Position numbers and translations under genes: made by a program. Shown here in pieces: positions 1 through 6,589 of a stretch of 8,873 nucleotides of DNA; within the stretch, counting starts at the first letter, position 1; each line of letters begins with the position of its first letter. Under the pieces are notes generated by a model. It saw nothing but the letters and a program-made list of their open reading frames with translations, was not told the DNA's origin and ran no database searches. The DNA is taken from NCBI GenBank assembly GCA_009926245.1, contig RFPG01000041.1:1-8873 (forward strand), in the 5' to 3' direction. Source of the DNA: Sphingobacteriia bacterium. Lineage in GTDB: Bacteria > Bacteroidota > Bacteroidia > UBA7662.

Positions 1-1020
1 GGGTAAATCCAGAGGCCTCACATACAATTCCACCGCCAATTCCGGATGAATGGGCGATATACTGATGATCTCCTCGCCTTCTTTGACCAATTCTCCCAAG
101 CCGGTTTTGCGGGCCTTGGTAATAATGCCGGTTTGGGGCGCCAAGACCCAATAGAGCCCGTTGCGGTATTGAAAATTGGCGTATTGGTTGGATAATTTGT
201 TGAATTCCGATTCGGCTTCGAAATAAGCCGACTGAGCAGCAAAACTTTCGGAATTGACTTTGGCAATTTTCTCCTGATAGTCGTTGTCCAGCGAATTGAT
301 TTCGATTTCGGCGTTGATGACTTCGTTCCGAGACTTGAGCAAATTGTTTTGGGCGCTAATTCTCTTTGCGCGGGCGTCTTGGGCTTTTTGTCGTCGGGCT
401 TCGAGTTCGTTGATGGGTTGGAGGCCTTCTTTGTAGAGGGCATTGGAACGATCCAATTGGCTCTCGGCAATTTGGAATTGCGTCTGCGCGGCAATCAAAT
501 CGTTGCTGTCCGATTCAACTTTGAGTTTGGCTTGTATTAATTTGTTACGGGCTTGATCTAATTTATTCAATCGGCTCGCCTGCAGTGCTTTGAGCTGCCG
601 CTCCAAGGCATCTACTTTGGATTGATAGGCTTTCACCTTGGAGGCCGCGGCCGCTGCTTGGTTGGCGGTGCGCTGCAGGAGCGATGTATCAAAAAAGGCC
701 TCCTTGATTTCAGAAAGGTGTAGCAGAGTGTCCCCTTTGCGGACGGTATCTCCCTCTTGGACATACCACTTCTCAATGCGGCCTCCAATGATGGATTGCA
801 AAGTCTGCGGACGTTGATCCGGCCTCAGGGCCGTGACATAGCCGTTGCTCTGGATGTTTTGGGTCCAGGGCATGAACAAAAAGATCAGACCCAGGATGCC
901 CAGGCCCACAATCCAATGCCGGATTCGGTGCGGTGGGCGGGTTTTTTCTCCGTGCTGATAGGATTCCAGGTTTTCCTTGGGATAAACCTTGTCAACCGAT
1001 TGGGGGGATAAATTCAACAT
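1..1020 (-). CDS. HlyD-family periplasmic adaptor (membrane fusion protein), 3' end cut by window edge
   Basis: The frame is open from an ATG at 1020-1018 to the left edge, giving 340 residues and no stop; family members are usually around 400-450 residues, so the C-terminus is missing. Visible in order: a basic cytoplasmic N-terminus; one membrane segment at about residues 35-52 (HWIVGLGILGLIFLFMPW); the first half of a biotinyl/lipoyl-like domain at about 75-103, with GGRIEKWYVQEGDTVRKGD; a long Ala/Gln/Lys/Glu-rich coiled-coil hairpin at about 110-280; the second lipoyl half at about 290-322 (APQTGII...GELVKEGE); and the start of the beta-barrel. Proteins of this kind bridge an inner-membrane transporter to a TolC-like outer-membrane channel. 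It lies 39 bases downstream of the ABC gene on the same strand, so it is probably its partner. A TolC-like gene might lie beyond the edge. Family call is secure; the substrate is unknown. Confidence 0.93.
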   Translation of the reverse strand, partial: MLNLSPQSVDKVYPKENLESYQHGEKTRPPHRIRHWIVGLGILGLIFLFMPWTQNIQSNGYVTALRPDQRPQTLQSIIGGRIEKWYVQEGDTVRKGDTLLHLSEIKEAFFDTSLLQRTANQAAAAASKVKAYQSKVDALERQLKALQASRLNKLDQARNKLIQAKLKVESDSNDLIAAQTQFQIAESQLDRSNALYKEGLQPINELEARRQKAQDARAKRISAQNNLLKSRNEVINAEIEINSLDNDYQEKIAKVNSESFAAQSAYFEAESEFNKLSNQYANFQYRNGLYWVLAPQTGIITKARKTGLGELVKEGEEIISISPIHPELAVELYVRPLDLP

Positions 1021-1059
1021 AGGATGAGTTGCCTTGTAGGGGTTGTTTGGGTTCTCGAA

Positions 1060-2748
1060 TTAAGAAAGACGCGTGAGTTGTCCGTTGATAAGTTCGTAAC
1101 GGAGGTCACAGGCTTCCATCAAAAGGGGGTCGTTGCTGAAGGCCACCAGGGTCCAAGGCTGTTGGGTGAGGGTTCGGTAGATTTCGACCTTCTCGTCCTG
1201 GGTTAAGGACGAAAAGACATCCTCGTAGATCATCAGACCCGGTTGCTGGACCAGGGATCGCGCCAGGACCACCCGTTTGGCAGCGGTGGCTGACAGCGGA
1301 GAACCTTCGGATTGCAGGGGTGTGAACAGTCCTTTTTCCAGGTTCTTCAGGTAGGGTTGAAGTCCTACATCGTTGCAGGCCTTCATGACTTGGTCTGCGG
1401 TACAGCCTCTTCCCAAATCAATGTTATTGTACAAAGTTTCTTCAAAGACGCCCTCCGTATTCAAGCAATGTCCCAAACGTTGGTTTAGGGCAGAGCGATC
1501 GATCCATTCCAATGGTTTTTGATCCACCAAGACCTGGCCTTGCGATGCGCTGTAAATCCCTGTCATCAACTTCAACAAGGAGTTCTTGCCGCTTCCCCCT
1601 CGACCCGTGATGCAGATTTTTTGGCCGGCCTGGATTTGAAGGTTTAGGTCGCGGAATTTCCATTGGGCACTATCGTCGTATTTGAAGCTCATATTGTTTA
1701 AAGTCAATGACAAAGGCCCATGGTCGCGTAAGTCCGATCGCTGTTCCGCTGTGACGGTCGAGGCTTCTTTCAGAGGCAAATCTGCCACATGGGCAACCTT
1801 GGTGACCGAAGTAATAAGATCATAGATTGAATCCATTTGGAAAATGATTTTCTCAAGGGCTGAGATAATGAGCAGAACCACAATTTCGGCCGCCACAAAT
1901 TGGGCAAGATTGATTTGTTGTTTCTTGAGGAGTATAATTCCCAATGCCATCAGACTTCCGATGACCAGCAGTTTCATCAAGACCAGCCCCCAATATTGGA
2001 TTTTGAGGATGCGGTAATGGGCGTTGCGGTCTTCGAGGTAGGCATCCACTTCGGCGTCCATTTTTCGGATCCCGGGCTCTAGGCTTGGGAGGAGTCGCAA
2101 GGTGGTGGAAAGACGGGCCATTTCTTCGAGCCAGAAAACTACTTTGTACTTATGGCCGGATTCTTTGATGCTGTAATGGAGGGCCCTTTTGCCCAGTAGA
2201 ACGATGATAAAATAAAAAAGCAATAACAAAATCAGGGTTAATGCAATGAAGATGGGGTGGTAGAAGGACAAGAGCAGCAGTCCAAAAATCATCTGGAAAA
2301 AGGCCGTGCTAAAGTCCATAAGGGCCTTTTGGAGACTGGATTGGATGGCGACCACGTCAAAGAATCGGTTCATCATTTCGGGCACATATCCCCGGACCAA
2401 TCGCTGCAGGTCTAGGCGCGGTATGCGATGAACAAAATCAAAGGCACCCCGAACGAAAAGCATTTGGCGCACATGCTCGCTTATATTGAGTTGATGGATA
2501 TTCATCCAACCGTTGAGGACGGTGGCCAGGACAATCACCGCCATGATCAAATACAGCGATGAGGAGGGTTGACCGGTGATGAGGTATTGGATGATGGCTT
2601 GCAGGCCCAGCGGGAGGCTGAGGGATACCAAGCTGTTCAAAAGCGCAAAGAGGTAGATTTCTTTGATTTCGGATTTGAAATTCTCCAACAGCTTGAAAAG
2701 CCTTTGTACGGGGCTCATGCTATGGTGGTTATCGTGTAAAGAGGCCAT
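1060..2748 (-). CDS. Type I exporter-like ABC protein with degenerate ATPase domain
   Basis: The protein has 562 residues, a normal length for a fused membrane/ATPase half-transporter. Hydrophobic helices fall at about 31-55, 62-80, 145-187 and 253-300, followed by a nucleotide-binding domain from about 345 to the end. The A-loop Tyr is present (FKYDD, Y357). The other ATPase motifs are aberrant. Walker A is GRGGSGKN, with N389 in place of Ser/Thr. The Q-loop position is Asn (N430 in GHCLNTEGVF). The signature is LSATAAKR (485-492) instead of LSGGQ-type. Walker B ends in YED (508-510), so the usual Asp-Glu is reversed. The H-loop His is Asn (N539 in FSNDP). The Walker A Lys (K388) remains. 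The ATG lies 10 bases after the tetR stop, and the HlyD gene follows 39 bases on, so all three are probably one transcript. It may need another ATPase partner, hydrolyse ATP weakly, or use ATP binding only; the sequence cannot decide. There is no N-terminal peptidase domain. Substrate unknown. Confidence 0.9.
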   Translation of the reverse strand: MASLHDNHHSMSPVQRLFKLLENFKSEIKEIYLFALLNSLVSLSLPLGLQAIIQYLITGQPSSSLYLIMAVIVLATVLNGWMNIHQLNISEHVRQMLFVRGAFDFVHRIPRLDLQRLVRGYVPEMMNRFFDVVAIQSSLQKALMDFSTAFFQMIFGLLLLSFYHPIFIALTLILLLLFYFIIVLLGKRALHYSIKESGHKYKVVFWLEEMARLSTTLRLLPSLEPGIRKMDAEVDAYLEDRNAHYRILKIQYWGLVLMKLLVIGSLMALGIILLKKQQINLAQFVAAEIVVLLIISALEKIIFQMDSIYDLITSVTKVAHVADLPLKEASTVTAEQRSDLRDHGPLSLTLNNMSFKYDDSAQWKFRDLNLQIQAGQKICITGRGGSGKNSLLKLMTGIYSASQGQVLVDQKPLEWIDRSALNQRLGHCLNTEGVFEETLYNNIDLGRGCTADQVMKACNDVGLQPYLKNLEKGLFTPLQSEGSPLSATAAKRVVLARSLVQQPGLMIYEDVFSSLTQDEKVEIYRTLTQQPWTLVAFSNDPLLMEACDLRYELINGQLTRLS

Positions 2749-2758
2749 GGGGTTGATT

Positions 2759-3457
2759 TCAGACAGTTCGGGGTTGGGTGGTCAAGCGTTCAATGATTTG
2801 GCAAACGTAACGGTAGGTTTGTTGGGCTGTTTGGGAACTCGTTGAGTTGGGGGCGGGTAATTCGGTAAGGGAAGGAAGGTGCTCGGCATAGAATGGTTGC
2901 ATCATGACCGAGGCCAAAAGCGTGCTAATCAGTGATTTGGGGAACTCAAAATCCGGAGCTTCTTCGTGCAACCACTCACTCATTTGTTTGACAAGGGATT
3001 TAAGGGCACGGTGGGCTCCATCTTGGTTTTCGTGGTCCACATGTTGGCTAAAATAGGCCTTGATTGATTGATGGGTGAGGATTTTGTGCATGCAGTGAAA
3101 TGAAACCCCGTCCGATGGCCAGGAATGGGCTTCTGGAAAACACATGATTTCGAAGGCTTTTTCAAGGGCTTGCTTGCCTCGGAGGCCGGTTTGACAACAC
3201 CTTTGATCCACCTGTTGATTCAACCATTCCCAGTATAAATTGATATGATAAACCAGCAATCGGTGTTTGTTGTCGAAGTAGCGATAGACCGAACTTTCGG
3301 TCGTTAGGAGATTTTGAGCGAGTTTTTTGAGGGTAAAGGCATCAAAGCCATCTTCGCCGAGCATACGGGCTGATTCCTTTAACAGCTTTTGGCCAAGGGC
3401 CGAGCTCAAGGGGTCTTTGATGTAGAGGTTTCTGGCGGTGGTGGTGGCGGTTAGCAT
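2759..3457 (-). CDS. TetR/AcrR-family transcriptional regulator
   Basis: The protein has 232 residues from the ATG at 3457-3455. The N-terminal DNA-binding domain covers about residues 22-70: a first helix with KLLKESARMLGEDGFDAFTL, then the turn and recognition helix LKKLAQNLLTTESSVYRYF followed by DNKHRLL, the classic TetR pattern. The rest (about 75-232) is a divergent helical ligand-binding and dimerisation domain with no recognisable ligand signature. The frame is open upstream to a non-ATG start at 3511, but that extension would translate the probable promoter and adds an unlikely hydrophobic stretch (MVVLLLSISLLGLL), so the internal ATG is preferred. It is the first gene of the minus-strand operon, 10 bases before the ABC gene. 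It most likely represses that operon, itself included, through the palindrome at 3496-3508, with an exporter substrate as possible inducer. The regulatory role is inferred from gene order and the site. Confidence 0.9.
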   Translation of the reverse strand: MLTATTTARNLYIKDPLSSALGQKLLKESARMLGEDGFDAFTLKKLAQNLLTTESSVYRYFDNKHRLLVYHINLYWEWLNQQVDQRCCQTGLRGKQALEKAFEIMCFPEAHSWPSDGVSFHCMHKILTHQSIKAYFSQHVDHENQDGAHRALKSLVKQMSEWLHEEAPDFEFPKSLISTLLASVMMQPFYAEHLPSLTELPAPNSTSSQTAQQTYRYVCQIIERLTTQPRTV

Positions 3458-3481
3458 GCGAAACGTATCCAATAGGCCCAA

Positions 3482-3514
3482 CAAAGATATTGATAGTAGT
3501 AATACTACCACAAA
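3482..3514 (-). promoter_or_regulatory. Bacteroidota-type promoter of the tetR-ABC-hlyD operon
   Basis: Read on the minus strand, TTTG (3514-3511) is followed after 21 bases by TATCTTTG (3489-3482). This matches the -33 TTTG and -7 TAnnTTTG boxes described for the Bacteroidota primary sigma factor. Transcription would begin near 3476, leaving a leader of about 20 bases before the tetR ATG at 3457, which supports that start. No Shine-Dalgarno sequence is evident, as is common in this phylum. Confidence 0.65.
3496..3508. promoter_or_regulatory. Candidate TetR operator palindrome
   Basis: GTAGTA-A-TACTAC is a perfect 13-base palindrome centred on one A. It lies between the -33 and -7 boxes of the tetR promoter, where a bound dimer would block RNA polymerase. 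A symmetrical site inside the promoter of a tetR-led operon is the usual arrangement for autorepression. The symmetry is seen directly; binding by this particular repressor is inferred. Confidence 0.5.
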
Positions 3515-3545
3515 CGACAGTTCGAGCCATTTGTTTTAGTCAGCG

Positions 3546-3566
3546 GAAAGAAATGGGCTCTTTCTT
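3546..3566. repeat. Imperfect inverted repeat upstream of the small ORF
   Basis: GAAAGA (3546-3551) and TCTTTC (3559-3564) form six-base arms around a seven-base spacer, and an overlapping register pairs AAGAAA (3548-3553) with TTTCTT (3561-3566). The repeat sits immediately before the possible -7 box at 3568. It could be a protein-binding site for rightward transcription or chance symmetry in A/T-rich DNA. Confidence 0.25.
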
Positions 3567-3567
3567 G

Positions 3568-3575
3568 TACATTTG
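3568..3575 (+). promoter_or_regulatory. Possible -7 promoter box, rightward
   Basis: TACATTTG matches the TAnnTTTG consensus of Bacteroidota promoters. No TTTG or TTG box stands at the expected 19-21-base distance upstream, so only half of the promoter is supported. If used, transcription would begin near 3582, after the ATG at 3576; the small ORF would then need a later start, or the transcript would serve mainly the dab genes. No better TAnnTTTG match was found between here and dabA. Confidence 0.3.
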
Positions 3576-4004
3576 ATGCTTCAAAAGGAGATTTTGAAAA
3601 CAAAAAGGTCCTCCATTTTGCAAAAAATAACGGTAGCGTTCCTCACCGTTGCTTTTTTGATGCCTAGCGGTTGGGGCTTGGGTTCGGCAAGTGCAGCCGA
3701 TTTAAGCGGTCAAGCCATCGCTGATTCGAGTTTACAGCTCATTTGGGGTGAAGGACAACACCCTGCTTTTCCTCTGGATGAACAGCATTCCGGTTTTGGG
3801 GAACTCGAAGTTGTTTTGGAAGGAGGCTTGGAAGGGGGCCTTGACAAATCAGATGAAGGGGCATACGACCGTCTGTCCGACGTTGCCTACACGGCCAGGA
3901 TCGGTAGATCGGGCCACTCCCTTTGGTTCCGCATTGGAGAAAAAAACCTAGGAGTTCCTAGGCCATTGTATCTGCGCTACCACGCGCTTCGCATCCCTTC
4001 GTAA
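3576..4004 (+). CDS. Small predicted secreted protein, function unknown
   Basis: An ORF of 142 residues from the ATG at 3576; a TTG directly before it is a less likely start. The N-terminus looks like a Sec signal peptide: a Lys/Arg-rich segment (KTKRSSILQK), a hydrophobic core (ITVAFLTVAFLMPSGWGLG) and an AxA-type cleavage site, SASA before ADLSG at about residues 41-42. The mature part is about 100 residues, acidic in its middle (LEGGLEGGLDKSDEG), without cysteines or any domain I recognise. An AGGAG at 3586-3590 lies inside the frame and is too close to the next TTG to define a start well. The last 20 or so codons overlap an inverted repeat that looks like a minus-strand terminator, so the natural C-terminus may have been replaced by non-coding sequence, or the ORF may be spurious beyond the signal peptide. 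It reads toward dabA, with 131 bases between. No function is proposed. Confidence 0.5.
   Translation: MLQKEILKTKRSSILQKITVAFLTVAFLMPSGWGLGSASAADLSGQAIADSSLQLIWGEGQHPAFPLDEQHSGFGELEVVLEGGLEGGLDKSDEGAYDRLSDVAYTARIGRSGHSLWFRIGEKNLGVPRPLYLRYHALRIPS
3940..3962 (-). terminator. Intrinsic-terminator-like hairpin on the minus strand
   Basis: On the minus strand CCTAGG-AACT-CCTAGG (3962-3947) is followed at once by seven T residues (3946-3940), the form of a Rho-independent terminator. The outer A of the loop could also pair, giving seven-base arms. No minus-strand gene lies upstream of it: to the right are the dabA leader and dabA itself. It lies inside the 3' part of the small plus-strand ORF. It could end an unannotated minus-strand RNA, stop antisense transcription from the dab region, or be the end of a repeat element. 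Confidence 0.5.
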
Positions 4005-4008
4005 GGGA
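3994..4008. repeat. Short hairpin at the end of the small ORF
   Basis: TCCCTT and AAGGGA form a perfect six-base stem around a three-base loop (CGT on the plus strand), overlapping the stop codon of the small ORF. No T run follows on either strand, so it is not a terminator by itself. It is one of four inverted repeats grouped between 3940 and 4106. Confidence 0.4.
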
Positions 4009-4020
4009 CCAACAAGATTT

Positions 4021-4072
4021 CGAACGTTTCAGGATCGGCGCTTCACCGCGTGCGCTGACGAAACGACGTTCG
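4021..4072. repeat. Long imperfect hairpin in the dabA leader region
   Basis: CGAAC (4021-4025) pairs with GTTCG (4068-4072), and GTTTC (4026-4030) with GAAAC (4060-4064), making a ten-base outer stem with a three-base bulge (4065-4067). Within it TCGGCGC (4035-4041) pairs with GCGCTGA (4052-4058), with one G-U pair on the plus-strand RNA, leaving a ten-base loop. The two nested stems are directly visible. It might be a structured leader for dabA, part of a minus-strand RNA, or a palindromic repeat. I recognise no riboswitch family in it. Confidence 0.45.
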
Positions 4073-4075
4073 CAC

Positions 4076-4106
4076 GAGGCCAGCATAACGCGCCTCATCC
4101 ATTTTT
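4076..4106 (+). terminator. Weak terminator-like hairpin before dabA
   Basis: GAGGC (4076-4080) and GCCTC (4092-4096) form a five-base stem with an eleven-base loop, followed by ATCCA and then five T residues (4102-4106). The short stem, large loop and offset T run make it a weak intrinsic terminator at best. It could partly separate the small ORF from dabA, which begins about 30 bases further on, or act as an attenuator. Confidence 0.25.
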
Positions 4107-4135
4107 CCTTGTTCCTCTTACGAAGATTTTAACTC

Positions 4136-6589
4136 ATGATTTATTCAACGGAACATGCCCTTGAGCATCTCAGGCATTACCTCCCATCGCAGGCTTCCCT
4201 GAAGGATTTTATCCATCACAATACCTTGCATGGCTTCCAGGACAGAGACTTTCACCAAGCATGTTTTGAAGGCGCCGAGGTCTTTGGTTATTCAACCTAT
4301 CTCTCTTTGGATGAATACCGGGCTCTTTACGCCAGCGGGCGCATTCGGGAGGATATCCTCATCGATCGGATCCGCCATTCCCTTGCTCAGAGACCTCCTA
4401 ACGGCCTTGGTTCGACCCACCCTACCAAGGTTGAAATCAATCAATGGTTGGAAAAGGCCCTGTATCATTCCACAACCTATGTTTATCAAGGCCGATTAGG
4501 CGGATTTCGACAAGGGTGGAAGGACGTCCTCCACATGAACCTCAACAAGGCGGTTCATCCCAAGTTGCTGCGTATGGTCTCCGCCTACTTGGATCAAGGC
4601 ATTTCGACCTGGAAGTTTCCTTTTGTCGAAGCGAGCCTGCTGGATAACCTGCGGCAATTGGATCGTTCAACCGGTGGGGCCATTTTTGGTAAGCGCAGAG
4701 CGCACCATATCCTCCATAACCAACAGACAACGCTAGAAGATTTGTTAGGTCTTTTGGTGGGAGATCCCCGGTATTTTGAAGCATATCTCTGGGATCAGCA
4801 GTGGGAGCATCCGGGTTGGTCCGGCATGGTGGCCACCTTGGAATTTCAGCAAAGTGCCCTGTTGGATACACGAAAAATTTCCCTGCATGATTGGGTTTTC
4901 TTGGAATGTTTGTTGGAAATTGATGCCCTGGACCAAAAATTCGTGAAGGGTTGGGAGCCATTATCAAACCTTGTGACACCCCCGTTTCCTCGCCTATTTG
5001 ATGGTTTAGCGGCGTCCGACGAGTGGTTCTTACTTAAGTGCTGGCAGGAAGCCTACGAATGGACTTATTACCATCAGGTTTTGAATAAGTTAGCCGCCAA
5101 TCAGGTTGCCGATCCATCGCCTAAGGGCACCTCTTCGTTGGAATATCAGGCTCTCTTTTGCATCGATGATCGCGAACACTCGCTGAGAAGGCATTTGGAA
5201 GGAATCATCCCATCGTGCTCGACCTACGGAACACCGGGTTTCTTTGGGGTTGCCTTTTTTTTCAGACCCGAGCATGGGCAATTTCTAACCAAATGTTGCC
5301 CTTTTCCGGTTCAGCCATCGCATGTGATTTTTGAGACGGAACGCAAAACGCGGGCAGTCCGGGACTATTCCATGGAATCGCACCGGCAATCTTTGTTACG
5401 GGGAATGCTGAGCTCCGGACTTTTGAGTCTAAGATCCACTGCCAGGTTGATTTCAAATCTGATTAGGCCCTCCCCGACCCCGGTGATGTCCGATTCGGGG
5501 GCGCATATGGATGCAGACTCTTTGTTGGAAATAGAATTCAAAGGAGAGTATTTCCAAGGTCTTCAACGAGGATTTTCGGTCGAAGAAATGGCTGCAAGGG
5601 TCGCACAAACCCTCAAAAGCATCGGCTTGACCAGTCCTTTTGCCCCTTTGGTCTATGTGATAGGCCATGGGGCCTCATCGGTAAACAATCCTTATTATGC
5701 GGGTTACGATTGTGGGGCCTGCTGCGGTCGTCCCGGTTCTGTGAATGCCCGAATTCTGGCCATGATGGCCAATCGATCGGATGTTCGGCAACTCTTGGAA
5801 GAGGGGCATGGAATTCAAGTTCCTGAGGCAACGCGCTTTGTGGCGGGTTTGCACGATACCACGTTGGATAAGGTAGTTTTCTACGATACAGCGACCCTCC
5901 AAGACCCGGATACCTGGGAGAAACATCTTGTGTTTGTCCAACGATTTCAAGAGGCCTTGCGTATGAACAAACTGGAACGAACCGCTCGTTTTGATAACAT
6001 TGATCCTGCTTGGTCCGATTCAAAAAAAATAGAGGCGATACGCCAAAGGGCCTATGCCTTTTACGAGCCAAGACCGGAATGGAATCATACCGATAACGCC
6101 CTGGTTTTGATAGGTTCATCTCGATTGTACCGCGGTCTTCATTGGGATAAGCGACCATTTATCAACAATTATGACTACAAGCAGGATTTGGATGGCCATT
6201 ATCTGTTATCCATCTTATCGGCGGCCATCCCTGTATGCGGTGGCATTAACTTGGAATACTATTTTTCGAGGGTTGATTCGCATCGGTTGGGTGCCGGGAC
6301 CAAATTGCCCCACAATGTTGTAGGGCTTTTTGCGGTCAATAACGGGGTGGATGGTGATTTGAGGCCAGGCCTGCCTTCCCAAATGGTGGAGATTCACGAA
6401 CCGATTCGATTGCTTTATGTGGTGGAGCATCACCCCAAGGTGGTCCAAAGGCTTTTGAATACCAACCCAAACTTGGCGCAGTGGGTTTATAACGGATGGG
6501 TATGGCTGGCGGTTCATGATCCCACCGACGGTCAATTTTATCTGGCCATGACTCAAGACACTGATTTCTTAACCCTAACCCCCCAATGA
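4136..6589 (+). CDS. dabA: DabA, inorganic carbon accumulation subunit (DUF2309)
   Basis: An 817-residue DUF2309/UPF0753 protein, the soluble, peripherally membrane-associated subunit of the DAB inorganic carbon pump. It carries a beta-carbonic-anhydrase-like zinc site and is thought to convert CO2 to bicarbonate in the cytosol in a one-way manner coupled to DabB. The probable zinc ligands are visible: C342 and D344 in FCIDDREHS, H511 in YVIGHGASS and C526 in GYDCGACCG. The 15-residue spacing from H511 to C526 equals that between the His and Cys ligands reported for Halothiobacillus neapolitanus DabA. The neighbouring R346 lies in the conserved CIDDR motif. The N-terminal motif FIHHNTLHGFQ (25-35) also fits the family. 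Length is typical and the frame intact. The ATG has no clear Shine-Dalgarno sequence. The stop overlaps the dabB start (ATGA), implying translational coupling. It lacks a signal peptide, as expected for a cytoplasmic protein. Confidence 0.95.
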   Translation: MIYSTEHALEHLRHYLPSQASLKDFIHHNTLHGFQDRDFHQACFEGAEVFGYSTYLSLDEYRALYASGRIREDILIDRIRHSLAQRPPNGLGSTHPTKVEINQWLEKALYHSTTYVYQGRLGGFRQGWKDVLHMNLNKAVHPKLLRMVSAYLDQGISTWKFPFVEASLLDNLRQLDRSTGGAIFGKRRAHHILHNQQTTLEDLLGLLVGDPRYFEAYLWDQQWEHPGWSGMVATLEFQQSALLDTRKISLHDWVFLECLLEIDALDQKFVKGWEPLSNLVTPPFPRLFDGLAASDEWFLLKCWQEAYEWTYYHQVLNKLAANQVADPSPKGTSSLEYQALFCIDDREHSLRRHLEGIIPSCSTYGTPGFFGVAFFFRPEHGQFLTKCCPFPVQPSHVIFETERKTRAVRDYSMESHRQSLLRGMLSSGLLSLRSTARLISNLIRPSPTPVMSDSGAHMDADSLLEIEFKGEYFQGLQRGFSVEEMAARVAQTLKSIGLTSPFAPLVYVIGHGASSVNNPYYAGYDCGACCGRPGSVNARILAMMANRSDVRQLLEEGHGIQVPEATRFVAGLHDTTLDKVVFYDTATLQDPDTWEKHLVFVQRFQEALRMNKLERTARFDNIDPAWSDSKKIEAIRQRAYAFYEPRPEWNHTDNALVLIGSSRLYRGLHWDKRPFINNYDYKQDLDGHYLLSILSAAIPVCGGINLEYYFSRVDSHRLGAGTKLPHNVVGLFAVNNGVDGDLRPGLPSQMVEIHEPIRLLYVVEHHPKVVQRLLNTNPNLAQWVYNGWVWLAVHDPTDGQFYLAMTQDTDFLTLTPQ

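Noticed and set aside
18..494. A 158-codon minus-strand frame
   Set aside because: It is a shadow of the HlyD gene, which reads continuously in its own frame from 1020 to 1; the shadow is a low-complexity Lys/Pro/Ser-rich translation.
1060..1650. Sequencing error or frameshift as the cause of the degenerate ABC motifs
   Set aside because: The changes are scattered substitutions in five separate motifs, with the surrounding ABC sequence in frame throughout, so a single error cannot explain them.
3458..3511. N-terminal extension of the TetR gene to a start at 3511
   Set aside because: The extension uses a non-ATG start, covers the probable promoter and operator, and adds an atypical hydrophobic stretch before the DNA-binding domain. 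The ATG at 3457 fits the promoter better.
3940..4110. CRISPR array, tRNA or insertion sequence in the central region
   Set aside because: There are no regularly spaced direct repeats, no cloverleaf with an acceptor stem, and no transposase; only inverted repeats are visible.
5613..6158. A 181-codon open frame on the minus strand
   Set aside because: It lies wholly within dabA, whose protein is strongly conserved in family motifs; the minus-strand translation is rich in Pro, Arg and His and resembles no family.
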